Positions 1 to 9,407 of a stretch of 64,000 nucleotides of DNA are shown here, piece after piece (positions within the stretch are counted from its first letter, which is position 1; each line of letters starts with the position of its first letter). The stretch comes from Isoetes taiwanensis (lineage: Eukaryota > Streptophyta > Lycopodiopsida > Isoetales > Isoetaceae), in assembly GCA_021234155.1 (NCBI GenBank), contig JAJEKV010000041.1, positions 760,121 to 824,120 of the forward strand. Direction: 5' to 3'. A model generated the notes under the pieces. The model ran no database searches. It was not told the DNA's origin and saw only the letters and a program-made list of their open reading frames with translations. Both the position numbers and the translations under genes were made by a program.

Positions 1-113
1 TTATATGCAACATTTGCTTAAAAATCTTGAGACTCTGGAAATGACAAAGGGATATTACCTGAATGCAAGGTTCCATACACTACCCGTGTATCTTAGCAAT
101 TGAAAGGAGATAC

Positions 114-920
114 ACATTTTATGGTTGCCAAATCCCACATCATTATTGCACCATCTTCATCTCCAGATGCCATATAACGCCCATCAGGTGACATGGCCAA
201 GGACACGACCATTCCCCTGTGTCCAGCAAATACACGCATGCATTCCCCTGTTTGCACATCCCATAATCTTACGGTCTTGTCACTAGATCCAGTCGCAATA
301 TAGTTGCAATTGACATGCCATTGCACACATTGCAGGAAAGTAGTTCTCAAATACATTTAAATTATCATTTTGGACATCAAGCAAGTGATCATGCTTACAT
401 CAACATCGGAAAGATGTCCTGCAAGTATACCTGAAGGTTGCACCTTGTCCACTGACCATATTCTAGCAGTTCTATCATGTGATGCACTGACAAAGTACTG
501 ACCAACAGGACTAAACTGGAGAATATGTCAAAAAATGCAAAACTTTTAATTTAAATTGGAGGGAATGAGTTAATAATATTATATACCTGGACATCCCAGA
601 CAGGATAATTGTGGCCCTTGTAACAAATAAGGTTTGTCTTGAGCTTCAGACTCCAAAGACGAACTACAGATTTAGCCACCACATCAGAAACCAAACACAA
701 TATATAATAATGTCCAAAATGCATATTTCAAAGAAAAGTTGGCAGCGATAGAGATTGCTTCGTCAGTGCAATACTGAATTATGCAAATTTTTTTACCTGT
801 ACAATCTGCAAAAGCAGAAAGAAGGAAATTTGAGTCAGGGCTAAATTGGTTTGCATATATAGGTCCACTGTGGCCTGTCAAGTGCGCAAATGCTGATCCA
901 TTGTCCTTCACTATTAATAC
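114..920 (-). CDS. TAF5: TAF5-like WD40 subunit of TFIID/SAGA, four internal exons (partial)
   Basis: Minus-strand exons at about 797-920, 587-663, 399-515 and 114-329 read as consecutive WD40 blades of the TBP-associated factor TAF5, a scaffold subunit of TFIID (and of SAGA in some lineages). The visible order is a GHSGPIYANQFSP blade, then RLWS...YKGHNYPVWDVQ, then FSPVGQYF...HDRTARIWSVD...GHLSDVD, then VQWHVNCNYIATGSSDKTVRLW through ASGDEDGAIMMWDL. The 797-920, 587-663 and 399-515 joins keep phase with GT donors and AG acceptors. The last join (donor after 399, exon start at 329) has AA where AG is expected, and the intron is only about 69 nt. The N-terminal LisH/NTD2 exons would lie to the right, where the LTR element sits, and the C-terminal exons lie beyond the left edge. 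It may be a functional gene with TE-filled introns or a decaying copy. Confidence 0.85.
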
Positions 921-1105
921 CTGCAGATAGTCTAAGCAGTTCAGTCAAGATTTTGAAATGATGCTTAAATATGACTTCTAAAAACAAAATTTAGCTTTTT
1001 CAACATAAATCCGCAAAATTCTTTTTACCATTTTCCGAAGAAATGTCACATTCTACAAGTTTTTCCATGTTCCAAACCTACAAATATTCCATTGTCAAAA
1101 AGATC
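921..1105 (-). other. Intron sequence of the TAF5-like gene
   Basis: AT-rich sequence upstream of the exon that starts at 920; an acceptor (CTATCTGCAG on the minus strand) borders the exon. No other feature seen before the LTR. Confidence 0.5.
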
Positions 1106-2123
1106 TGTGACGTTCCCCTGGAATATACGGTATAAATACGTATATCCTAGGCCCACGTCACTATACAAATCTACATTAGTAGACTTGTATACACCAAGTG
1201 TGGGGGCATGGCCAAGTTATTTACATAACTTGGCCAACCTTAGGAGGTGACCCATTTCCACGTGGCTTCACTCTAGAGGTGACCCGCCACATGGACGCGC
1301 CCTATTGGAGCCAAGTGGCCCTCATGTGAACCCTAACATATAAAAAGGCTAAACCCTAAACCCTAGCCACTTTTGGCTCCACCAACCTCAGACCCACCAG
1401 TTCGCGATCAGAGCTCCGACTCGAAGACCGTCTTCGACAGCCTGAGTTGCAGCAGCAGAGGAATTGCAAGTGTCGGCTTGGCTCTTGTTTTGGGGAGTTC
1501 AGTCAGGTATGGACGTGTGTCACCACGATCCTCTAGCCGCCCATGGAGCCACTGCACTTCGGGAGGGGGAGATGCAACCCTTCCTACCTCATCGGACCGG
1601 AGAGATGCAACCCGGAGTAGTCTCGTTGGGTGATACCATGAGATTACGTCTCCGGCAGGTTACAGTCACGACAGAGCCTGATTTAGCCTATATGCACAGG
1701 AGGGGCGGATGGAGTGGTCAACCTTAGCCAAGTCATTGCCATAACTCGGTCTGTTCTATCTGGAGGCCCCAGCCGTCAGTCGACTCCCCCTTGAGTCTGA
1801 GCCCTGGGTAGGAGCCTCTATTTGATGTATTTGATGCATTCATTGTATTGTTGTATTTGATGATATGGTTAGATGGATTATCACTACCCTTCGAGGTAGT
1901 CTATTGTTGCTATGTTATTGCTAGTGCTTATGTTTATATGTTGCTTCTGCTGACATAGGGACCCCTAGAGGACGGGACGGAATGACACCTCTGTGTCCTC
2001 TACTCGATAGTCTGGATCCCAGACGCGAGTTAGACAGAGGGCTCATACGACGAGTGTCGTTGGATGGGGAAGGTCCTTCGATGTATACGGCGGACTGCCG
2101 TATATAGCGCAAGGAGCGTCACA
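1106..2123 (+). mobile_element. 5' LTR of an LTR retrotransposon
   Basis: The 1,018-bp segment starts TGTGACG and ends CGTCACA, the inverted termini expected of an LTR. It is followed after one base by a primer-binding site. A TATA box lies inside. The element is therefore on the plus strand and its internal region starts at 2124. No matching 3' LTR is seen in the window, so it is either interrupted by the large element starting at 2605 or is a remnant. The termini and initiator-Met PBS suit a plant Ty3/Gypsy or Copia element. Short ORFs inside it are not convincing genes. Confidence 0.85.
1338..1349 (+). promoter_or_regulatory. Putative TATA box of the LTR promoter
   Basis: CATATAAAAAGG lies in the first quarter of the LTR, a plausible U3 position for the retrotransposon promoter. 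Two adjacent CTAAACC-type units (telo-box-like) follow within 25 bp. Confidence 0.5.
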
Positions 2124-2124
2124 A

Positions 2125-2136
2125 TGGTATCAGAGC
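2125..2136 (+). promoter_or_regulatory. Primer-binding site complementary to initiator tRNA-Met
   Basis: TGGTATCAGAGC, the standard plant LTR-retrotransposon PBS, lies one base after the LTR end. Confidence 0.9.
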
Positions 2137-2604
2137 AATGATCTTGGTTGACCAAGATCAAGCACTGGCCATCACCTTATGTTAGAAAACTAACTGGCCT
2201 AGTAAAAAGTTGGGGTGCAAATCCCAATAGTGAACATCGAAAAGTGGGAAAATTTTTCCACGAGTAAGGTCGTCATTAAATTAAGTTAGATTAGAGAATA
2301 GGAGTAATAGAGTCCAGGAATTCTAGTAAATTTGGGTGAAAAATTGTGCATGAACCAAATAGTCCACCAGGAACCGGTCGAAGAATCGGCCAAAATAGAC
2401 TCCCCGGTGAAATATGGCGCAAATCCACGATAATAACCCAGGAACCATTGAACATTTTAGAATTTTAATACATTTAGGGTCATCACGAATAAAGGTGGTT
2501 GTTGTAAACGACCATAAATATCACCATAAATACCCTAATTTGGCCCACAAAACGCATGAATTTGGCCACCAAAGGACATGAATTTGGCCAAAAAAAAAAA
2601 AAAA
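2137..2604 (+). other. Untranslated leader of the LTR retrotransposon
   Basis: Sequence directly downstream of the PBS with no ORF of note, containing short internal repeats of the type GCATGAATTTGGCC. It ends in an A-run where the 2605-11640 element begins, so the older retrotransposon appears to have been hit by a nested insertion. Confidence 0.5.
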
Positions 2605-4850
2605 CCCAGCCTGAACTAGATAATCTAGACCAGACATCTGCCTCGGTCAATCCCTTGGCAGTATTATCATCCTATTACCAAGTATGAGCCAAACAGGCAT
2701 AGTATCCTTTTACCTACTATACTTTCCTTTTTCATTTGTTCTCAATTATTTTCTACTATATACCACTTTATAGGTATTGTGATCATGTCATAACAATAGA
2801 CCATTAATTTATGTTACTTGTTATGAACAATAGTTCCTTTATTCTCAACTGTTTATTATCAAGATATCATGTCTATGTATTTGGAACGTTATATTAAACA
2901 GATACATGTTTTATTGTAAACATTTTCTTAAAAGGATATATACTTTTAAAGACAAAAGTTACTTTTGGTCCTTCTGGAAACTATTATGCACTGTAAATAC
3001 TATAAACCATACATTAGGCTCCATATTTTTAGGTATTCAGTTTTATAAACAGCATTTTAGATATAGCAAATTAGTACAATGTACTATTTTAGCATTTTTG
3101 AGGCCGAAAAAATTAGAAACTTGAATTGTTAGCAGATAATAGATAAGTACATGATCCATTATATCTCAAAATGACTGTTTCCCACTGTTATATTACTAGT
3201 ATTATAGCTGTTCCATATCTGGACATTCATTCATCAGATTATGAGATAATCAGGTAAAAGGATTAACCTGTTTCTCTTAAAGTCAAGTACGAGACTGTAT
3301 TGCATATAATAAAAACAAAGAAAATAGATAGTAATCCATATGTTATGCTGTTTTATCAAAAAGATCCTAGCATTTATCCACTGGAAAAATCCTTGCAAAC
3401 CGTTTTTGTAGAAGTACCAATCCGTTATTTATGCCACTGCCTTTTTGAAGTGTATGAACCCGTTTAGTCTTCTAAAACATCGATCATCCTCTAAGCCAAA
3501 ACAAACATATAGAGCAAGGAGGAACAATGGGAAGAAAATCCCGTACCTGCAGCCAATCAATACCCTGTTAGCATGAAAATGGTATCAGGGCAAGGGCCAA
3601 AAGGTACATTGGGATTTTCAGCTTTTCGCTGATCACCCATTGTGCCTCTTGCCCTTTAGGTCAGTTAAAACATTAAAGGAATGAAAGAAAGAGATGGTGA
3701 AATGAAAAAATATATAGTTACATCATCCTATGATAATATCTGTCAATCAACTGTATAATGTATTATCTTATACTTGGTGATCTCCAAGTTTTAGGCTGCA
3801 AGAATGCTAAGTTTACACGTTAAAGACCTTACTGTTATGTACCAGCATAGGTGGACTTTTAACATTATCATATCTTTATCAGTGAATAGACTAGCTATTA
3901 AATATCTGATCTATAAACCGAAATAGTGCATGACTAAGAATAATGTAACCATTATACATATTCTGTAGCTCGTTGTTATTCAGTCTATAATATAACTAAC
4001 AAGAAGAAAGATCACTGGATAAGTCAGTCAGCATATTAATATATTACATGTCTTGTTAGCAACACCACTCAGCTAAAAATACGAATAGATTTAACCTCGG
4101 TTGTCCGATCGGATCCCACATTATTTTGTGAGTCGTTTACACTTTGTGCAGCATATAGATCATCCTGGCGCTTCTTGCCATATTGTCTAGCACCCTTTTG
4201 GTAACCTGATCTTTCATTTTTGTTGGAGTAAGGCCTTTTCTGTCCAAAACCACCCCTGATGTTACGAGAATCCATAGTATTCCCTGTGGATATTCTTGGA
4301 TATCCCAAGAATTCTAACTCTCTGTTTAGCGCCTCATTGTTAAGCCGCTCTTCATCTGAACTAGAGGTTTCTCCACCATCTGAGTCGTAGCCCATATTTT
4401 GGGGGCAGGATTTTTAGAGATATAAATGCGGATCCCAGACCTTACCTAACTTATTTGTGCGGGAAATGTAATCAGCCCTTGGTTCGAAGCAATATTAATA
4501 GCCATGGTCCCGATACATCATTGTCATTATCTCTGGCAGTCAGATATTAAGGCCTTTACAACTATATTGTAAAGGATAATTAAAAAGCCTATTTCTTTAT
4601 GTAATCTTAATTTTAGATTATCGTTCTTAGTATTTTTAATTTCATATAGCCTATATAGACTATGTTATGTCCTCCTTTATTAATTTAAACAAAAGAGTTC
4701 TAAGAATATGACCATAGTTTAATGAACTTTTCCTTTTAGCATTTTAATTAAAGCTTATATGTGTACCAAATGTACACGAACCAATTAGATATTTCTATCC
4801 ACTATGTTTATTAACTGTGGTGAACTATACTTCACAGTAAGCTTTTAATA
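2605..4850 (-). repeat. Left (3') terminal direct repeat of the retroelement
   Basis: Matches 9408-11640 almost base for base, both starting CCCAGCCTGAAC (plus strand) and ending AAGCTTTTAA. Differences seen are about eight single substitutions, a 16-bp indel near 3125, a small indel near 4830 and two multi-base patches (4096-4118 and 4281-4310). The outer edge is a 15-base A-run. Confidence 0.95.
4069..4395 (-). CDS. Repeat-encoded short ORF, left copy (108 aa)
   Basis: Opens with an ATG and an acidic, serine-rich start (MGYDSDGGETSSSDEE), followed by a basic Gly/Lys/Arg/Tyr-rich middle that looks nucleic-acid-binding or NLS-like. I recognise no family. A splice donor (GAG^GTTAAA, cut after 4096) sits nine codons before the stop, in phase 0, so the ORF may be a first exon with 100 codons. 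In the left (3') position it would lie downstream of the RT and may be untranslated there. It differs from the right copy by two nine- or eight-residue patches while keeping length and frame. Confidence 0.6.
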   Translation of the reverse strand: MGYDSDGGETSSSDEERLNNEALNRELEFLGYPRISTGNTMDSRNIRGGFGQKRPYSNKNERSGYQKGARQYGKKRQDDLYAAQSVNDSQNNVGSDRTTEVKSIRIFS

Positions 4851-4913
4851 AAAAAAATCCTACCACCTTCCGTGGAATAAGGAAACACACCATTAATTTA
4901 TATGTCTGTGACC

Positions 4914-4964
4914 ATGGGGATGGCTAACCCCCACTATCACAGCAGGGGTTAAGCCTTATCCCAT
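4914..4964 (-). other. Imperfect hairpin between the RT ORF and the left repeat
   Basis: The arms ATGGGGATGGCTAACCCC and GGGGTTAAGCCTTATCCCAT pair with a few bulges around a 13-base loop, about 60 bp inside the repeat boundary. It is the strongest stem in the element's 3' untranslated part. Its role (RNA stability, priming or termination) is unknown. Confidence 0.5.
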
Positions 4965-5009
4965 ATTAAACAGCAAACTGAAAACTTTTTATAGAAAGAC
5001 ATACCTTGT

Positions 5010-7085
5010 TTATTGAGGCCATAAGAATTGCAGCAGTGTTTTACTGTCATACTGTAGTGCTGGAAATTCGTTGTTGCATACATATTTGTATACAGACCTC
5101 CTTAGTCCTTTGATATCGAAACCATTATCAACAAAACATTGGATTAGCTTGTTGATATCTTTGGCAGCATCTCTTGGGCAAGAGTTAATGTACATGAATG
5201 GTAATACTTGTGAAATGATGACATTTCTTGCTTGGTAATATGGTCTGCAGCTAGAGGCATGCACATATTTGAGTGCCTTGAATGGGAGAATGTCTCTCTT
5301 ATCGAATTTCGAAGTTCTGAAAATACCGTTAGCTCGGCTGAGGACTTCAATAGTCATATTAAGAAAGTTACCCTTGTAGCCAAACTTTGCTTTAGGATCA
5401 TCCCTAAATGCAATTTCTGTTTCTTCTTTGATGCCCAGAAAGTTCATATCATAAATATTGATGTTTACAGAAGTATCTGGGGTAATCAGATTTAAAAATT
5501 CTCTTATTATGGGACAGTTGAGAGCCATTAAGTCGTCCATATATCTAAAGGTTGATTTGAACTTTTCAGCCTCCTTGTATCTTCCTTCTGTAGCTAATTT
5601 TTTGATGAAGTCAGCTTCAAACCAGGCAAGGTATAGGTTGCACCAGCAAGGGCTGCATGCAAAACCCATAGGGATACCACTGATTTGTGCCCATGTTCTT
5701 GTTCCCCTCATAATGTAACAGTTTGTTAGAAGCCATATGTTGGCTGTAATGAAGGTGTTCATGGTCAAGAGTGTCCAGCATTTACCTTTAGGATCAATTT
5801 TAAACCATTTGACAATATAGTCGTCCTCTCCATCTTTTTTGATCCATAGTTTGTTGTTGTGATGTAAACCAGTCATATATTCCCAAGTCTTAGTAATCAC
5901 TAATGTCATAATTCGACATATACCTGAATCACCATTTAGTGGAATGCTCTCGTAGCACTTAGTGATATCAGCCACGAAAACATTTGTAATGATATCTGGT
6001 AAATTAAGTATCACATCATAAATCGAATGTACCATCCAGTTTGGGTTAATCTTACCCGGAAACAAGTTACAGAACTTCTCACATATTTTTTTGGCAATGT
6101 CAGGCCACACTTCTATAATCATATTTAGACCAGCTGTAATTATATTGGAGAACTGAGTGTATATTGTACCGTGTGCATTCGTTATCCAACGATAGTCTTT
6201 TTTATGGGCCTTGTAGACACCTAGAAGATAAGGTAGTCTCTCACTTGGATAACCTGCATATGGGGTAAATAGTTGTATTTCATTTTTAATCTTCCATACA
6301 ATGGCAACTTGATCCATATGTACTTCTCTAAAGTCTGTACTTTGTAACCTTTCATAAGCCCGTTCTCTCATATGTTTTGGGCATATGAAAGCAGGGTTAT
6401 TGGTGGGCTTGTCCACCCCTGCCACATATAAATATTTGTTGATCCAATCAATGCTTCTAACCACTTTAATATCATTTAGTGGAAATCTTCTGGTACGGTC
6501 TAATTTGAAGGCATTCTTTAAAGCAATTGAAACTTTTTTAGTCACAATATCTTTGACTTCTTGTCTATAGTAATCTTCCACATGAGGGTATTCATATCTG
6601 TGTAGATCAAAGATATTTTCAACTGTTTGGTTTAATTCCTGTTCCAACTCATCCCATTCTAGTTTTTTGTCAGGTATATGGTTTAACCCAAACTGTAACA
6701 TATTTCTTAGCTGCACATTTTGTATGATCTCCAGATCAGTGGTCCTAATATGACCAATGGATATATCAATGAAGTTCTGTAATTCAGGAAGAGAGCATGG
6801 ACATACATTGTCTTCTTCTTGGGCAAAGATGTAGAACGGTTTATATACTATATCCCTCATGTTTTCAGTATATTTCCATGAAAACATGGTGTTTTCCATC
6901 ATATTTTCTCCGATTTCACCAAGTACATCCACTATAGCAGTGTGGCATATTTTAGGTAAACATATCTTATCTAGGATTTTAGATAAGAATGTGCAATGCA
7001 CAATCCTCTTCTTCTGTTTTGGAGCACTGTTTTTAAGATGTAATCTACCCAACGAGTCCTTATGCAAGCATTTGATATTCTGCAA
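5010..7085 (-). CDS. Penelope-like reverse transcriptase
   Basis: An uninterrupted reading frame of about 690 codons. Counted from 7085, motif A (VADITKCYES, Asp near residue 373), motif B (ISGIPMG, about 468-474), the catalytic YMDD (515-518) and a downstream FLNMTIEV box are in the right order for an RT palm. A Cys-Pro-Cys segment and a GHIRTTDL motif near residues 95-120 recall a large family of Penelope-related RTs in invertebrate genomes (from memory, unchecked). No endonuclease, RNase H, integrase or GIY-YIG motif is seen. There is no ATG at the start: the frame opens at a splice acceptor (TTAATATTTGCAG, exon from 7079), in phase 0 with the donors in the terminal repeats; otherwise translation would have to start at an internal Met near residue 62. 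A donor-like AAG^GTATGT lies just after the stop. Expected role: copying element RNA into DNA at the target. Confidence 0.9.
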   Translation of the reverse strand: MQNIKCLHKDSLGRLHLKNSAPKQKKRIVHCTFLSKILDKICLPKICHTAIVDVLGEIGENMMENTMFSWKYTENMRDIVYKPFYIFAQEEDNVCPCSLPELQNFIDISIGHIRTTDLEIIQNVQLRNMLQFGLNHIPDKKLEWDELEQELNQTVENIFDLHRYEYPHVEDYYRQEVKDIVTKKVSIALKNAFKLDRTRRFPLNDIKVVRSIDWINKYLYVAGVDKPTNNPAFICPKHMRERAYERLQSTDFREVHMDQVAIVWKIKNEIQLFTPYAGYPSERLPYLLGVYKAHKKDYRWITNAHGTIYTQFSNIITAGLNMIIEVWPDIAKKICEKFCNLFPGKINPNWMVHSIYDVILNLPDIITNVFVADITKCYESIPLNGDSGICRIMTLVITKTWEYMTGLHHNNKLWIKKDGEDDYIVKWFKIDPKGKCWTLLTMNTFITANIWLLTNCYIMRGTRTWAQISGIPMGFACSPCWCNLYLAWFEADFIKKLATEGRYKEAEKFKSTFRYMDDLMALNCPIIREFLNLITPDTSVNINIYDMNFLGIKEETEIAFRDDPKAKFGYKGNFLNMTIEVLSRANGIFRTSKFDKRDILPFKALKYVHASSCRPYYQARNVIISQVLPFMYINSCPRDAAKDINKLIQCFVDNGFDIKGLRRSVYKYVCNNEFPALQYDSKTLLQFLWPQ

Positions 7086-7368
7086 ATATTAACATTATTA
7101 CATTACATGTTAGTACTAGGAAACTATTGTTTGAAGACTTAGTCTGGTTCATTGGTATATGATGATATCCTTCTAGGATAAAGCCCATCATTAGATTGAA
7201 GTAGCCATCTGGCTAATGGGTGTCTCATAACTAATGAGATCCATATTTTTTGTCAGTTTGGTATTACACATATATCCAGTATTCTAACAGATACATAACA
7301 TGATAAACAATATCTATTGTACTCAATGATAAAATAATGAGATTGATTCTATAGTGGAATGCCATACC

Positions 7369-9072
7369 TTATACATCATACTTGAGTGTTTGAACAGCAT
7401 TCCCGCCAATAGCTTGTGCTTTTGTAGTAGAATTTTTTGTGACAGAGTGGCCTATGTTTCCTGGGGTCTCCAGTCCTTCTACTGTAATGCTTTCAGAGTT
7501 TTCTGTATTAGTAGAACTGCCAGGTAGAACCGTGATCCTAGGTGGATCATTAATTTTGTACCCAGAGCCAGCTGATTTTGTCGATTTGCTCTGTTTGGAT
7601 ATCTTATTACTACTGGTACTAGCAGTAGTGAATGTACCCTTAAGGAAATCGATAGGTTTAATTGTCTTTTCACAAATGTCAGTCATTATTCCTTTGGGAA
7701 ACTTAATCTTAAGGTCGGCCATAGGATCTTCAGCTTGGGTCATAGTCATCCCAATCATCATATTTCTGACCTCTATATAGCTAATGTAGGCCATAACCCC
7801 AACTTTGAGTGTGGTCTTAATACAATTTCTGAACGCCACCATCTGCCCAGCAATTGATATATTAGGAAAGATAATGTTCAAATTATTGAGCATATACCAA
7901 ACTGCCTGATCAAACCAGATCATATTTTCACCACATCTGTCTTCCTTTTCTTTGCCTCTATCGTCACATATACATTTGAAGTATGGGCACATGGTGCGCC
8001 AGATACGTTTAAGGTAAAAGTCATCCCTTGTCATATTTGCGTAGGCCATGTGGCCTTTTTGACATAGAATCATCAGATCACTTGCATTACAATGTTTGTC
8101 AAAAAACTTAGTATCAACTGCCAATTTTACCTTAATCATTTTCATACGTTCCATTCTATAAGCTGCTGCTTTAGCATTGTCAGCTGCTTCTTTGGAGATG
8201 TCTCCCAAAACCATCCATGCCTCCTCACTGATAGGTGCTAGGGCACCAAAATTTTTTGTTCTCCAAATGGCTTGGTTGCATGGGTGAAAGCATGTTAGGG
8301 CCTACATAAAAAATTACCAAAAAGGTACTTTTCTGTGTACTTCTGTGCAAGTACATAATTGTATTTTAAAGTACCTAGACTGCAAGATTGACTAAAAAAA
8401 ATTGTGTTATGTTCAAGAGTAGTAGTACATACATGTTGTAAGGTACTTTATGATGTCAAGAAGATGTTAAGAACTCAAATATATCATCATCTTTGACTAC
8501 CCAGAGTATTTTCCAGGTAGTTTCCAAAACATGTAGGCCCTAACATGCTCTTACCCGCATAATAAACCATGGTTTTCCACTAACCTTTGTGAAATAAGTG
8601 GAAATTTAAGACAGTTTTTCAGTGTAAACTTAAAATCCTTTTCTTTACCCGAATTGTTTTGCTTTGCACTTGGTAGTAAAGCAGCCTTATCTTCTTCTGT
8701 TAGTAGATCAGCACTAAAGAATTCATCCGTATTACTGGATTCCCTGGCTGATAACTCTGTATTTTCCAACCTGATCTGCTCATCTTCTTTAGCATGTGAA
8801 TTCTTAATGTGGTTAGCATCTTCTAGAGCAGTAACACCAAGTATGAAATTCTTAGCACTTTCATCTTCAGCTTTAGTCCACTCGTATATTTTGTGTGGCA
8901 AGCTATCATATAAGCTATACACAAAGGGAAATACCTCTTCTTCTTTGCTTGAGAGTTTGTTGATGCTTGGTAAAAGCATTAACCATTCACTGAATCCGAG
9001 ATGTGATACAACAGATATTTGATCTGGAGTCCTAATAGCCTCCCTTTCCAGAACTAATTCATGGAACTTCAT
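7369..9072 (-). CDS. Large ORF of unknown function in the retroelement, split by a MITE
   Basis: Two reading frames, 9072-8557 and 8277-7369, are in the same frame on either side of a 275-bp inverted-repeat insertion plus its 4-bp duplication (279 bp, 93 codons). Without the insertion the ORF would be 474 codons, from the ATG at 9072 (preceded in frame by a TGA) to a TAA at 7369. As it stands the first half stops inside the MITE. The first half is acidic and Glu/Asp/Ser-rich. The second half has a compact Met/Cys-rich region with a CPYFKCIC segment and ends in a Ser/Thr-rich low-complexity tail. I recognise no family. Its position ahead of the RT fits a gag-like or nucleocapsid role, but that is only positional inference. 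Confidence 0.65.
8278..8560. mobile_element. MITE with 26-bp terminal inverted repeats
   Basis: The element spans 8282-8556. Its ends GGGTGAAAGCATGTTAGGGC and GGGTAAGAGCATGTTAGGGC (the latter on the other strand) continue as identical CCTACAT. It is flanked by GCAT at 8278-8281 and 8557-8560, a candidate 4-bp target-site duplication. It interrupts the 474-codon ORF. I cannot assign a superfamily; it carries no ORF. Confidence 0.85.
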
Positions 9073-9119
9073 ATTCTTTATACAGCATAGGATAGTCTCA
9101 TGTCATTGCGTTTGGGCAT

Positions 9120-9209
9120 TCAATCTCGTCTTATCATATCAATTTCTATGAGTTGTTTATTCCAGGTAGGTGGTATGACCTCATAGTCTTCTTCCTCATC
9201 AAATGCATC
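9120..9209 (-). CDS. Short acidic exon following the right terminal repeat
   Basis: A splice acceptor (AAAAAATATGCAG) at 9210-9222 opens a 29-codon frame starting DAFDEEEDYEVIPPTW and ending at a TGA. It has no ATG of its own. Its phase (0) matches the donor at 10883 in the right repeat, so the repeat ORF could be spliced to it to give a protein of about 129 residues. Function unknown. The exon call rests on splice-site pattern and phase only. Confidence 0.45.
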   Translation of the reverse strand, partial: DAFDEEEDYEVIPPTWNKQLIEIDMIRRD

Positions 9210-9407
9210 CTGCATATTTTTTGAAAGATTCCAGCAAGCATTAGTAACTCAGTAATATATAACAATGTATAAGTATTGATGTATTCAGTAATCTTCATTT
9301 GGTATTCCTAAGTAGAAGCTTAGGATATCTCTTCAGCTCATACAAACTAGTAAATAGGTAAAGGATAACACCAGATGTCTCTAGTGTGATGAAGTATCTA
9401 AAAAAAA

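Noticed and set aside
1345-1370. CTAAACCC repeats resembling plant telomere sequence
   Set aside because: Only about two adjacent units inside an LTR; consistent with a telo-box promoter motif, not a telomeric tract.
1373-1727. Two overlapping ORFs inside the LTR
   Set aside because: Both lie within the LTR, overlap in different frames and have low-complexity Ser/Arg/Gly content. They look like chance ORFs.
2906-3124. 72-codon plus-strand ORF repeated identically at 9709-9927
   Set aside because: It is identical only because it lies in the terminal repeats. It is antisense to the element and AT-rich, with no protein-like pattern beyond composition.
3226-3245. CTGATGA word on the minus strand of the repeat, as in a hammerhead ribozyme core
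   Set aside because: No GAAA partner at a workable distance and no stem II or III pairing could be drawn, so a hammerhead is not supported.
5144-7092. Several ORFs antisense or out of frame within the RT gene
   Set aside because: Shadows of the RT reading frame with no independent motif.
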